Below, piece after piece: positions 1 to 9,600 of a DNA stretch of 64,000 nt. Both the position numbers and the translations under genes were made by a program. The notes below the pieces were generated by a model. The model saw only the letters and a program-made list of their open reading frames with translations, was not told the DNA's origin and searched no databases. Position 1 is the stretch's first letter. Each line of letters opens with the position of its first letter. Origin of the DNA: Pyropia haitanensis (lineage: Eukaryota > Rhodophyta > Bangiophyceae > Bangiales > Bangiaceae); assembly GCA_008729055.1 (NCBI GenBank), contig SDUX01000006.1:2902842-2966841 (forward strand). The letters are read 5' to 3'.

Positions 1-1
1 G

Positions 2-1954
2 TCCGAAGTTTACCGCGTACTGCCGTGGCGAAACGAACTACTCAAGGGCATGCTGTCCGCGACGCTGCTGGGCTTTCATCTGTTTGACTACGCCCGCCAC
101 TTTCTCTCCGCTTGTGTACGGCTGCTGAACCTGGAGCACGAGGCCAACAGGGGCTCCCTTGGTCTCGACTACGACGGTCGGCACGTGATGCTGCGCGTGA
201 GTCACATTGGCGTGGACCCCGAGCGGTTCTCGGAGGGCCTGAGCGCGCCGACGCTGACGGACCGGGTGGCGGAGTTTAAGGAGCGGTTTGCCGACTGCAC
301 TGTCCTCGGTGCCGTTGACGACCTGGATCTCATCAAGGGCATTGCCCTCAAGCTGATGGGGTTCCAGCGGTATCTCGATACCGCGCCCAAGATGCGGGGA
401 AAAGTTGTGCTTGTACAAGTAGCCATTCCGAAGGCTGCCCGCGTCAAGGCGGCCGTGCGTAACGAGATTCGGGAGCTGGTTGCCGCCATCAACGACAAGC
501 ACGGTGACGGGTCTGGGCGGCGACCCGTTTGGTACCTGGAAGAAAGCATCTCCTTTGAAAGCCGCCTCGCGCTGTACAGCATCATGGACGCGCTGGTTGT
601 GACGCCCATCCGAGACGGCCTCAACCTCATCCCGTACGAGTACATTGTGTCTACCTCCGAGGGCAAGGGCCAGTTGGTACTGTCGGAGTTTACTGGCTGC
701 TCTCGGGCGCTCTCATCTGCGGTGCGCGTCAACCCGTGGGACTTGGAGAAGCTGTGCGGCGTCCTGGACATGGTCGTTCAAAAGGCCATTGCCGCTTCGC
801 CCGAGGTTGAGCTGAAGCGTCGGGCGGATAAGGCGTACGTGTCGGCGCACTCGTCCCAGCAGTGGGCGCAGTCCTTTTTGCATGACTTGAAGGAGGCGTC
901 AGAGCCGGCACAGGTGGTTGTCAAGGTGGGTCCACTAGCTGGCTTGCCTGGCGTACTCACCTACGACGAGTTCACTCTTCTCAACCGCTCGGCGGTTCTA
1001 CGCGCCTACAAGGCCGCCAAGAGGCGCCTGTTCCTGTTTGACTATGATGGGACGCTGACCTCCATCACCGAGCAGTCTTCTCAAATGGCTCACGCATGGG
1101 CGCGGCCGAGCGAGGCCGTGGCAGCCAATTTGGACACGTTGTCTAAGGACCCGATCAACGACGTCTACATTATGTCTGGTCGTAAGACAGAGGTGCTTGA
1201 GGCGGGCCTGAACAACTCCCCGACGATTGGGATTGCGGCTGAGCACGGCTTCTTCTACCGGAAGAAGAATTCGAAGGAGTGGCAGCGGCTGTTGGAGGAT
1301 GCGGACCTGTCATGGATGGAGCTGACGTTGCGTATCATGCTGATGTACACGGACCGCACGGACGGGTCTTACGTGGAGCAAAAGACGGCTGGCATTGTGT
1401 GGCACTACCTGGACGCGGACCGAGAGTTTGGCTCGTGGCAGGCCAAGGAGATGCGTGACCACCTTGAGTCGCTCCTTACCCCCTTTTCGGTGCAGGTGGT
1501 ATCTGGTTATGGATGGCTTCAGGTCCGGATGGCGGCGATGAACAAGGGCGTGATGGTGGAGACGATCCTTCAGGACATGCCCGAGCCCCCGGACTTCGTG
1601 CTCTGCTGTGGCGACGACCGCACGGACGAGGACATGTTTACGTACTTGGACACGCATCTGGACCCTTCTGTGAAGCAGTTCACGTGCACGGTGGGCGTCA
1701 AGCCGAGCAATGCGCGTTACTACCTGCACTCATCCAATGAGGTGGGCGCGCTGCTGGAGACCCTGGTCACTGGGAGCTACCCTCGCGGTGTGCGCCCCCG
1801 CGGTCGTGGTGCGTCCATTTCTCTCGCTGACCTCGTACCCGACGACGAAGGCTCCTCCAGCACACCACCGATGCCGCAGAGGACCAACGGGCCCCGGACA
1901 AGCGCGTCGGGCCAGAAGAGGCGAGGCCTGGCGTCCTCGTTGCCGAGCCACTAG
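2..1954 (+). CDS. TPS: Trehalose-6-phosphate synthase/phosphatase, class II type (5' partial)
   Basis: Bifunctional-type trehalose synthesis enzyme. The N-terminal GT20 glucosyltransferase domain joins UDP-glucose and glucose-6-P, and the C-terminal HAD phosphatase domain removes phosphate. The frame is already open at base 2, upstream of the first ATG at 50, and encodes the GT20 segment PWRNELLKG then GFHLFDYARHF, so the start lies outside the window. Other GT20 blocks are RDGLNLIPYEYI near 610-650 and LSEFTGCSRALS near 680-715; the Cys in the latter is typical of class II plant/algal proteins. The HAD domain keeps FDYDGT (about 1037-1054, with both nucleophile-loop Asp), SGR, AEHG and GDDRTDEDMF near 1610-1640, so phosphatase activity is plausible. 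A Ser/Pro/Arg-rich tail follows. No intron is seen in this part. Whether the GT20 half is active cannot be judged because its N-terminus is missing. Confidence 0.93.
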   Translation, partial: SEVYRVLPWRNELLKGMLSATLLGFHLFDYARHFLSACVRLLNLEHEANRGSLGLDYDGRHVMLRVSHIGVDPERFSEGLSAPTLTDRVAEFKERFADCTVLGAVDDLDLIKGIALKLMGFQRYLDTAPKMRGKVVLVQVAIPKAARVKAAVRNEIRELVAAINDKHGDGSGRRPVWYLEESISFESRLALYSIMDALVVTPIRDGLNLIPYEYIVSTSEGKGQLVLSEFTGCSRALSSAVRVNPWDLEKLCGVLDMVVQKAIAASPEVELKRRADKAYVSAHSSQQWAQSFLHDLKEASEPAQVVVKVGPLAGLPGVLTYDEFTLLNRSAVLRAYKAAKRRLFLFDYDGTLTSITEQSSQMAHAWARPSEAVAANLDTLSKDPINDVYIMSGRKTEVLEAGLNNSPTIGIAAEHGFFYRKKNSKEWQRLLEDADLSWMELTLRIMLMYTDRTDGSYVEQKTAGIVWHYLDADREFGSWQAKEMRDHLESLLTPFSVQVVSGYGWLQVRMAAMNKGVMVETILQDMPEPPDFVLCCGDDRTDEDMFTYLDTHLDPSVKQFTCTVGVKPSNARYYLHSSNEVGALLETLVTGSYPRGVRPRGRGASISLADLVPDDEGSSSTPPMPQRTNGPRTSASGQKRRGLASSLPSH

Positions 1955-2675
1955 CTGCCCCAGACGTCGCGGCGCCTGCGACTACTCCTTCCCCCATCTG
2001 GCTGATTGCCCGCCCGTGTTGGCGACGCGGCGTTAAGCGACCGTATTTTGTTTGCCATTTGTTGTTCGTCCACGCTCTCTTTCGTGGTGGGTCCCACGGC
2101 CTGCCCTGGGGTTACTAGGGGGGCGAGCGTGTCCTCTGTTGACCGCCACTATGATCGGGTTGGCTTGTTCTGCGGCGGGTGCACGGGTAGAAGTGGACAT
2201 TCTGCCTCTGCGGCTGACGCCTGAGCGCCTCATCAAATTTCTTGGGTGCATGTCCGAAAGAGGCGATATGGGTAGACCCTGTACGGATCCAAGTCAGCCG
2301 CCCCCCCCGTCATCGCTGCCTAGCGCCCGCGTTGGCAGCGGTGGGGGTGGAGAGGACGGCAAGTCCCCCACCCCCTCGGCATTGACGCCGCTCTCCTCCG
2401 CCACCCCCCCGCCCCCGGGCATTCCTGCCCGCTCCCCGCGCCCTCCGCCCCGCTTTCGACGGCAGCCGCCTCCGCCTTTGCTGCTGCTGCTGCGGCGACG
2501 CCCCCGCCACCGTCCAACGCCGCCCCAGCGTCCAACGCCCCCTCGCCGTCCAACGCCTCCCCACCGCCCAACGCCCCCGCACCATCCAACGCCCCCGCAC
2601 CATCCAACGCCCCCCCACCGTCCATCGCGTCCCCACCGTCCAACGCGTCCCCACCGTCCGACGCCTCCCCACCGT
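1955..2675. other. Gap between convergent genes, partly low-complexity
   Basis: This is the 3' flank of the trehalose gene and of the minus-strand gene that ends at 2676. The first 300 bases have fairly mixed composition and carry no recognisable gene. From about 2300 it becomes C-rich with poly-C runs and then a minisatellite (listed separately). A long plus-strand frame at 2052-3167 is proline repeat only and looks like an artefact. The minus-strand gene may extend into this gap if a C run is mis-sized. Confidence 0.6.
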
Positions 2676-2690
2676 CTAGCACCTCTGCGT
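2506..2690. repeat. 18-bp minisatellite, about ten imperfect copies
   Basis: Copies resembling caccgtccaacgcgtccc follow one another with an 18-base period and point changes. On the minus strand one frame reads as a six-residue repeat, (G/D)ALDG(G/A). Because the period is a multiple of three, it could be a coding tail of the adjacent minus-strand gene. Confidence 0.85.
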
Positions 2691-3116
2691 CACAAAGGCC
2701 CTTGCCGCCGCCCTCCCCCACCGCCCCCCCCACCGCCCCCTCCCCCCCCCCGCCGACGCCTTGACGCGCTTGCGCGCCCGCGCCCGCGACAGCTCCTTCT
2801 TCCGCGCCCGCTTGGCCGCCCGCTTCCCCCCCCGCGACGCCACCGCCGCCGCCCGCCCCGCCGCAGACGCGGCGTAGGCCGCGTCGGCCGCCGTCTCGGC
2901 CGCCGCCGCCACCATCCGCGCGATGCGGCCCTGCTCCCGCCGCCGCTGGTGGCGGTACACGTGGAAGTCGCCGCTGCCCGCGCCGGCGGTGGAGCCCGCC
3001 ACGTTGTGCGCGTCATGACCAGTCGGGCCGTCGGGGAGGAGAGGGGGGGGGGGGGGGCGTCCCCGGGGGGGCGGCTGGCGGCGGTGCCGCCATGGCTCGG
3101 CGCGCCGTCTAAAGCG
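2676..3116 (-). CDS. PRKRIP1/DUF1168-like nuclear protein (N-terminus not found)
   Basis: The minus strand at about 2940-3005 encodes AGSTAGAGSGDFHVYRH followed by QRRREQ. This is the signature of the PRKRIP1 (DUF1168) family, whose animal and plant members read SSAGAGSGEFHVYRH then an RRRE helix. The family is nuclear and spliceosome-associated in animals. As in the family, an Ala-rich helix and then a Lys/Arg-rich stretch (KRAAKRARKKELSRARARKRVK) follow. The frame is open from 3116 to the stop at 2676 but contains no ATG, so at least one upstream exon is missing; an AG at about 3108 (gctttag) could be an acceptor. The C-terminus is uncertain because a long C run near 2715-2750 may hide a frameshift. 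A larger overlapping plus-strand frame is not credible. Confidence 0.65.
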   Translation of the reverse strand, partial: RFRRRAEPWRHRRQPPPRGRPPPPPLLPDGPTGHDAHNVAGSTAGAGSGDFHVYRHQRRREQGRIARMVAAAAETAADAAYAASAAGRAAAVASRGGKRAAKRARKKELSRARARKRVKASAGGGRGRWGGRWGRAAARAFVTQRC

Positions 3117-3848
3117 TCAAGGACCGGCCCACGGGACGGGATGATCGTGGGAGAGGAGTCCAAGTGACATGCGGGTGGAAAGGGGGGAAGGAGACAGGGG
3201 CCGCAGCTTGCCGACGGCCGGAGCAGCGCTGCGACAGGCGTCGCCAAACCACACCAAGGTGCGCTGATGGGGAGCGGTGCGTCGGCCCAGTCGCTCGCCG
3301 GTTCTCTCCACACGGGCATCGACCACCCGGAGCGCGCTCAATGGTTGGCCACGGCGCCCTGCAATTGAAACACCAATGACACACAATTCTTGATTGCACT
3401 TGTCGGAAAACACAGTAGGAGCTAATATGCGCAGACCGTATCGATTCGATCGCAATTGCTCTCTCTCGTGCCGATCATGTCAATGATGGTGGAAGGGTAT
3501 GTTTACACCAAGCCAGCCATGTACGTATGTACAGTACCGCCAGCGACGTTGGGATAGGTCTACGCCACAACCGCGGCCGTAGCACCCTTGTTCGAGGGGG
3601 CCGGGCGCTCGAAGGCCCGCTGCCGTCTCTCCTTCGCGCCACCGCGACCGCTGTCTCGCGCGTCCGTTTCGCCGTCGGTTGGTGCGGCAGTTCATGCCCC
3701 CCCATCCTGTGTTGCTCTTTATCCCCTCCTTCCACCGCTCTCCTTTCCTCTCCCCTCCACCCCCCTTTGCTGCGCGGCGCCGCCGCTCCCTCGCTCGCCG
3801 TACCCCCCACCGCCGCCTGTCCATTGGGGACGCTTGTCGCGTGCCGCG
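3117..3848. other. Divergent intergenic region
   Basis: This lies between the minus-strand PRKRIP1-like gene and plus-strand LCB1 and probably contains both promoters. It is less GC-biased around 3370-3540 and C/T-rich from 3690 to 3830 just before the LCB1 ATG, consistent with a 5' UTR or core promoter. The missing first exon of the minus-strand gene may lie here but was not recognised. Confidence 0.5.
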
Positions 3849-5379
3849 ATGGTGGGACCCGCGGCGCCGCCCCTGCTGGGCCCCCTCTTCACCGCCGCCG
3901 GCGGCCTCCTCCGCGCATGGCTGTCGATGGACCCGCTGCACCACGGGCTGGAGGTCCTCTTTCTCGCCCTGTTCATCCACCTTGCCACGCAGACCGCTTA
4001 CGTGCCGTCGCGGCGGCATCGGTTCATGCCCCGCCTGTTGGGTGGACGCGGCCGCAGCGGGCGGCATCGTGGGGAAGCCAATGGGGGTGGGGGGGGGGGC
4101 GGCGGCGCCCGCGGTGGTGGCCGCCGAGGAAAGGGCGGCGGCGGCGGCGGCGGTGGTGGCAGAGGCGGCGGCGGCGGGGGCGGCGCGCCGCCCGTGCGGC
4201 GGCCGCTGTCGGACGCCGAAGCCGCTGACCGGGTGGCGGCGTGGACGCCCGACGCGCTGCACGTGGACACCAACGACGGCCGCACGGCGCCCGGCCGGCC
4301 GGGCGCGGCGGCGGCGGTGGCCGCGACGGTCGCTGCCGAGGCGGCCGCCGCCGCCGCGACGCCCGTCCTCCTCTCCCCGCCCGGCCCGACGGTGACGGTG
4401 CGGGCGCCCGGCGCGGGCGCGGGCGGCGGTGCCCCCCCGCTGGGCGGCGTCACCAACCTCGCGTCGCTAAACTACCAGAGCATGGCCGCCCACCCCGCCG
4501 TGACCGCCGCGTGCCGGCGCACGCTCACCGAGCTGGGCTGCGGCTCGTGCGGGCCGCGCGGCTTTTACGGCACCGCCACCCCGCACCTGCTGGCCGAGGC
4601 GGCGCTTGCCCGCTACGCCGGCGCGCCCGACGCCATCCTCTACTCGTTTGGCGGCGCGACCGCCTCGTCGGCGGTGCCGGCGTTTTGCAAGCGCGGCGAC
4701 GTGTGCGTCGCGGACGATGGCGTCGGCCCGGACCTCGTCCGCGGCATGCGCCTCTCCCGCGCGACGATCGTGTGGTACCCCCACAATGATATGGGCGCGC
4801 TGGGGGCGGCGCTCGCGGGCATCACCGCCGGCGACCGGCGGGGCGGCCGCGGGTTGGCGACGACGCAGCGCCGCTTTATCGTCACCGAGGCGGTGTCGTC
4901 GACGCACGGGGACGTGGCGCCGCTGGCGGCGATCGTTGCGCTCCGCCGCGCACACCGCTTCCGCCTCATCCTTGACGAGTCCCACTCGCTGGGCGTCCTC
5001 GGCGCGCGCGGCGGGGGGCTGCTCGCCGCGGCGGGGGTGGCCAACGCGGACGTGGACGTGCGGGTGGCGGACCTGGGCGCCGCGTTTGGCACCGTCGGGG
5101 GGGTGTGCGTCGGCAGCGAGCCGGCCGTCGTGGACCACCAGCGTCTGTCGGGGGCGGGCTACTGCTTTTCCGCCGCGCAGCCGCCCTTCCTCGCCACCGC
5201 CGTCGTGGCGGTCGCGGACGTGCTCGCCGCCGAGGGCGACGCCCGCACCGCCCGGCTCCGCCGCAACGTTGCCGCGCTGCGGGGGCGGCTGACGGCGGGG
5301 GCGCTGCCGCCAGACTGGGTGGTCGAGGGCGGGACGGACGGGTCGGCGCTGCTGTTTGTGCGCCGCGCGCCGTCGGCGG

Positions 5380-5410
<31 letters not shown>

Positions 5411-5825
5411 GGCGATTGTGCCCGACGGTGATGGTGATGGCGACGACAGCGACGCGGTGGCGGGGGACGGCGGCAGCGGCAGCAGCAGCGGCGACGATGA
5501 GCCGCGGCCGCCGCCGAGCCCCGTCCGCGGCGGCGGCGCGGCCGCCACCGCCGCGGGCGCCGCGGCGGTGGCCGACGCCGCGGCGCGGCGGGCTGTCGAG
5601 GCGCTCCTCGACGGCGTCGCCGCGCGGCTGCTCTCCCGCCACCGGCTGTTTGTGGCGGTCCCGCGGTACGTGGGTGGGGAGCGGACCGCGCCGCCGCCGG
5701 CGCTGCGGCTGGCCGTCCAGGCCGACCACACAGTTGCGGCGATGGAGGCGGCGGCCGAGGCGATTGGGGTGGAGCTCGCGGCGGCGACCGCGGAGGCGGT
5801 GGATCCGCTGCTGTGCGGGGTATAG
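3849..5825 (+). CDS. LCB1: Serine palmitoyltransferase subunit 1 (LCB1)
   Basis: Non-catalytic subunit of the ER enzyme that condenses serine with palmitoyl-CoA, the first step of sphingolipid synthesis. The start is taken at the ATG at 3849 (MVGPAAPPLLG), just before a membrane anchor (about residues 35-55), as in the family; the frame is open further upstream but without homology. The alpha-oxoamine synthase fold is clear: TNLASLNYQS, GCGSCGPRGFYG (about residue 230), DAILYSFGGAT, a FRLILDESHSLGVLG loop and DHQRLSGAGYCFSA. The PLP-binding Lys of the LCB2 partner is absent; the equivalent region reads ADLGAAFGTVGG, as expected for LCB1. Lineage-specific insertions rich in Gly/Ala follow the anchor and lie near residues 510-580. 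It is a single exon of 658 codons. Confidence 0.92.
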
Positions 5826-6282
5826 CCAGAGGGGGAGCGCGAGCGACGGCGGGGCCGCCGCGCGGGTATGACCGGTGGCGTTGGGGGTCTCGGCAGAGGA
5901 GCAGACAGGGGCTGATTTTCGTGGACAGCCCACACCGATACGCAGTCCATAGCAGACCGTGTCCCAGAGGCTCAATGATACAGTGCATGCGGCGGTGTCA
6001 CCACAATCCGGGTGGGCGAGCCCCATGAAGCCATGGACGATCATCTGCAGGACATCGATGCAACCAACCCCCGATGGCCGATGGTCTGCCACCGCCCGGC
6101 TTGCTCCGCACAATCAGACCCAGACCACAAACTCGGACAAAAAGATTGACATGCAGATGGGACACTCCCCTGCGTCCGTCACCCCGCACCACTCCCTCTA
6201 CACACGTGACACGTCCCTTCAATGCATCGGCACGTCCACCCAAAAAAAAAAAAAAACGAGTCAAAAAAATGAAACACTTTCA
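5826..6282. other. Gap between convergent genes
   Basis: This holds the 3' flanks of LCB1 (+) and the presequence protease (-). It is visibly less GC-rich than the coding regions and contains an A15 run at about 6242-6256, only about 30 bases beyond the protease stop (T-run on its coding strand). No gene is recognised. Confidence 0.6.
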
Positions 6283-9200
6283 CTACGCCTCGGCCACAAC
6301 GTTGTTCAGCTTGAGGCCCAGCCCATCGTCGTTGGCCTTCTTGAGCGCCTCGGCCCCACCCACAACCACCACGTTGCCCTTGGTGTTGACCGCCTCGAGC
6401 GCCTCACCCAGCTCGTGGAAGTCCTTGATCGTCGCGTCGAGCACCTGCTCCCGGCGGCCCTGCCGGAAGTCATCCGTCTCGTTGGTCAGCAACCGCACGG
6501 CCGACGCAAAACCCTTGGCGTCTGGCAGCTGGTAGCTGTCCAGGGCGCCAATCATGCCAATGACAGACTTGGTCATCTCCTCATCGGTCAGGTCCACGGA
6601 GCGGAGCCACTTCGCGGCACCCTTGTACGCGTCCAGCGTGCCCTCCACGTTCGGGTCCCGATACGACAGGTACGAAAACTGGCCAGAGCGAGCGTCAAGG
6701 CGGCAAAAGCCACCATACGCGCCGCCCTGCACGCGGACCGTGTCCCACAAGTAGCTCGTGCCGAGGTGCTTCGCGGCCAGCGAGTGCGCGCCACTAGGAC
6801 GGAAGCCGAGGTCAGCCAGGTTGGCAGACAGGCCCACATAGTTGACCGTCGACGGCACAATGATGCCCTCATTCACCGCTGGCAGCAGCGGCGTGTTGAC
6901 CGTCCACGGCGAGTTCGTGCCCGACGGGCGGGCCGGCAGCGCTGTCACAAACGACTCAATCAATGGCCGAATCGTGCGGTAGTCCTCGGCAGTCGTAGTC
7001 ACATTGACCAGCAGGTCCTCCTGCGAGACGACCGAGTCGAGGATGGCGCGCATGTCCGCCTGCACCGACGCCCAGTCGCTGTCAATGCGCTTGAGCAGTG
7101 AGCGCACCGCGACAAGGTAGTCGATACCCCCCATCTGCTCGTCCGCCCACGAACTGGGCCGGCTCATGGCATTCAGGCGGGTAGCCGCGACGGTGTGACC
7201 CGAGCCGGCAATGCCACTCTCCAGCCCAGACCGCTCCTCAATGAGCAGCTGCCGCAGGCGCTCCTTGTTCGTCACGTCCACGTCGAGAAGAATCTCGCGG
7301 GTCAAGTCCAGCAACTTGGGGATCTGAGACACCATGCCCTTGCCGCGCACAATCAGACGCGACATGGCGGGCCCATTACCGTCGGCCGAGACCAGCTGGG
7401 TGATAAACGTCGACGAGCGCAGGCCGCCCGTCTCCCGCCCAATCTCCTGCTGCAGCGACACAAAGTCACGCTTGGACGTGCCGAGCTCTGTCAGAGAGCC
7501 GGAAAAGATGCTCATCAGGGGCAGCAGATGAGCGGGCAGCTTGTCCATACTCAGCATCATGTCAAAGTAGACGACACCGTTCGTAAACAGGGGGTGGTTG
7601 AGCACCGTGGCCCCCGACGAGCCCATCGTGTCCTTCTCGTACGGCACCGTCTTGGCCTTGCGGTCCAGATCCTTGCGGGTGAGCGAAGGAATGCTGGCCA
7701 GCGCCTCGGGCGCGTCCACCGCCGCCTGCTTGGCCTTGAGCCGCAGCGTCGAGTCGACGATACCCTGCCGGTCGGCGTCCGTAAAGTCCTTGGTCACAGC
7801 CTCAATCCGCGCCTTCTCTGCCGCCTCCTCCTTCGCCATGTACTTCTCGTCCGGCGTCAGCAGCAGGCTGGCCTTGTGGGTGTTGGTCAAAAAGTACTCC
7901 TTCACAAGGTCTTGGAACACGGGCTCGCCCGCCGCCAGCTTCTCCTTGAGCGCTGCCAGGGGGGCCTCAAACTTGAGCGCCTGCAGCGGGTCCGCGTCAT
8001 GCAGCCAGGTGGTCATGGCGCGGAGCATAAACGAGAGGCCCTTGGGGAAAGACCCCGTATTGTTCTCCCGTAGCCGAAATTCAATCGTGTTCAGGCTGGC
8101 GTCAATCATCTCCTTGGGGAAGCCCTCCTTGGCAACCGTCTGCAGCACGTCGTCAACAATCGCCTCCATCTTGGCCTGCCCGTCAGACGGAAGACCCTTC
8201 AGCCCAACCGAGAACGACATTTGACGGAGGTCCATCTCCAGGCCGCCGCCAACCACATCCTCACCCAGCTTCGAGTCGGTCAACGCCTTGCGCAGGGGGC
8301 TGGCCGACATGGCAAGCAAGATGTGGTTGAGCACGCTCAGCTCCAGCAGCTTCTCAGGCTCCGTCGTGTCAATCTGCGTCAGCAGCCAGTTGACGGTCGC
8401 CATGTACTTGTTGGTCAGATCGCCCGAACCCGCGTCATAGTCAAACGAAAAGGTGCGGGGCGAGTCCCACCGCTTCTGCAACTCCACGTGGCTGTCCACG
8501 GGGGAGGCCTTGAACTCGGAGAAAAACTCGTCCGCCTTGGCCAGGCGCCGCTCCTCCGGGTCGTCCCCATAAAACCACACCCGCGCGTTGGATGGGTGGT
8601 AGTACCGGGCATGGAAGCCCGAAAACTGCTCCCACGTCAGGTCGGGGATGTTGCGCGGGTGGCCGCCCGACTCGACGCCATAGGTGGTGTCGGGGAAGAG
8701 TACCCGCTGCGAGTACTCGCCGAGCACCCGGTCAGGCGACGAGTAGGCGCCCTTCATCTCATTATACACAACGCCCTTGATGGACACGGGGCCCGACGCC
8801 GAGTCCGCCTCGAGGTGGTGGCCTTCCTGCGCCAGCGTGTCGGGCGTCAGCCGCGGGTGAAAGACCGCGTCCATGTACACGTCCACGAGGTTGTAAAAGT
8901 CCTGCTCGTTGCACGACGCGACCGGATAGCACGTCTTGTCAGGGTACGTAAACGCATTGAGGAAGGTGTTGAGAGAACCCTTCATCAGCTCCACAAACGG
9001 CTCCTTGACGGGGTACTTGCGGCTCCCACACAGGACCGAGTGCTCCAGCACGTGCGGCACGCCCGTGCTGTCCGTAGGGGGCGTGCGGAACACCACCCCA
9101 AACGTCTTGTTCTCATCCCCATTCAGCACTGACACCAGCTCCGTGCCCGTGCCGCGATGCTTCCACACCCGCACCGTCGACGCCATCTCCGACACGTACT

Positions 9201-9600
9201 CCTCCCGCTCCAGCACAAAGCCGCTGACCACCTCCCCCACCGACCGGGGCGTCACCGCCACCGTCTCGGCGGGCACCGAGCCACTCGCAGCGACCATCCG
9301 CGGCGCGGCATTGGCGGCCGGAGCCGCCGCCGCTGCCGCCGCCGCCGCCACCGTCGTGGCCGGCCGCAACGACGCGCCGCGAAACGCCGACGACGCCGAC
9401 GACGGGGCGGCGGCGGCGGCGCGGCGGCCGGCCGCCGCCGGCCGAAGCGACGACGACGCCGCCGCCGACGCGGCGCGGCGTGACGACGCGCCGACGCGGG
9501 CGGCGGCGCCGGGCGCCGGCACAAACGCCATGGCCGGGAGGGCGGTCGCCACAGACACGAGGCGGAGGCACGACGGGCGCGCAAGCAGGGCGGGGAGCAT
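6283..9600 (-). CDS. PREP: Presequence protease, M16C zinc metallopeptidase
   Basis: Organellar oligopeptidase that degrades cleaved targeting peptides in mitochondria and/or plastids. The 1105-residue single-exon frame carries the inverted zinc motif HVLEH at residues 183-187, followed by SVLCGSRKYPVKEPFVEL, and a later NEMKGAYSSP segment that supplies the third zinc ligand. The two M16C halves and family length are complete. The first 100 or so residues are Ala/Arg/Ser-rich, a transit peptide. Met1 (MLPALLARPS) and Met24 (MAFVPAPG) are both possible starts; the second gives an early-Phe plastid-type leader, so dual targeting is possible. It ends convergently with LCB1, and its promoter lies in the divergent gap before the copper monooxygenase gene. 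Confidence 0.96.
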   Translation of the reverse strand: MLPALLARPSCLRLVSVATALPAMAFVPAPGAAARVGASSRRAASAAASSSLRPAAAGRRAAAAAPSSASSAFRGASLRPATTVAAAAAAAAAPAANAAPRMVAASGSVPAETVAVTPRSVGEVVSGFVLEREEYVSEMASTVRVWKHRGTGTELVSVLNGDENKTFGVVFRTPPTDSTGVPHVLEHSVLCGSRKYPVKEPFVELMKGSLNTFLNAFTYPDKTCYPVASCNEQDFYNLVDVYMDAVFHPRLTPDTLAQEGHHLEADSASGPVSIKGVVYNEMKGAYSSPDRVLGEYSQRVLFPDTTYGVESGGHPRNIPDLTWEQFSGFHARYYHPSNARVWFYGDDPEERRLAKADEFFSEFKASPVDSHVELQKRWDSPRTFSFDYDAGSGDLTNKYMATVNWLLTQIDTTEPEKLLELSVLNHILLAMSASPLRKALTDSKLGEDVVGGGLEMDLRQMSFSVGLKGLPSDGQAKMEAIVDDVLQTVAKEGFPKEMIDASLNTIEFRLRENNTGSFPKGLSFMLRAMTTWLHDADPLQALKFEAPLAALKEKLAAGEPVFQDLVKEYFLTNTHKASLLLTPDEKYMAKEEAAEKARIEAVTKDFTDADRQGIVDSTLRLKAKQAAVDAPEALASIPSLTRKDLDRKAKTVPYEKDTMGSSGATVLNHPLFTNGVVYFDMMLSMDKLPAHLLPLMSIFSGSLTELGTSKRDFVSLQQEIGRETGGLRSSTFITQLVSADGNGPAMSRLIVRGKGMVSQIPKLLDLTREILLDVDVTNKERLRQLLIEERSGLESGIAGSGHTVAATRLNAMSRPSSWADEQMGGIDYLVAVRSLLKRIDSDWASVQADMRAILDSVVSQEDLLVNVTTTAEDYRTIRPLIESFVTALPARPSGTNSPWTVNTPLLPAVNEGIIVPSTVNYVGLSANLADLGFRPSGAHSLAAKHLGTSYLWDTVRVQGGAYGGFCRLDARSGQFSYLSYRDPNVEGTLDAYKGAAKWLRSVDLTDEEMTKSVIGMIGALDSYQLPDAKGFASAVRLLTNETDDFRQGRREQVLDATIKDFHELGEALEAVNTKGNVVVVGGAEALKKANDDGLGLKLNNVVAEA

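Noticed and set aside
2052..3167. 371-codon plus-strand Pro-rich frame
   Set aside because: It consists of repeat-encoded PTPPRR text with poly-C runs and overlaps the minus-strand PRKRIP1-like signature, which has real homology.
4467..6113. 548-codon minus-strand frame opposite LCB1
   Set aside because: Shadow of a very GC-rich coding sequence; Arg/Gly/Ala composition and no homology.
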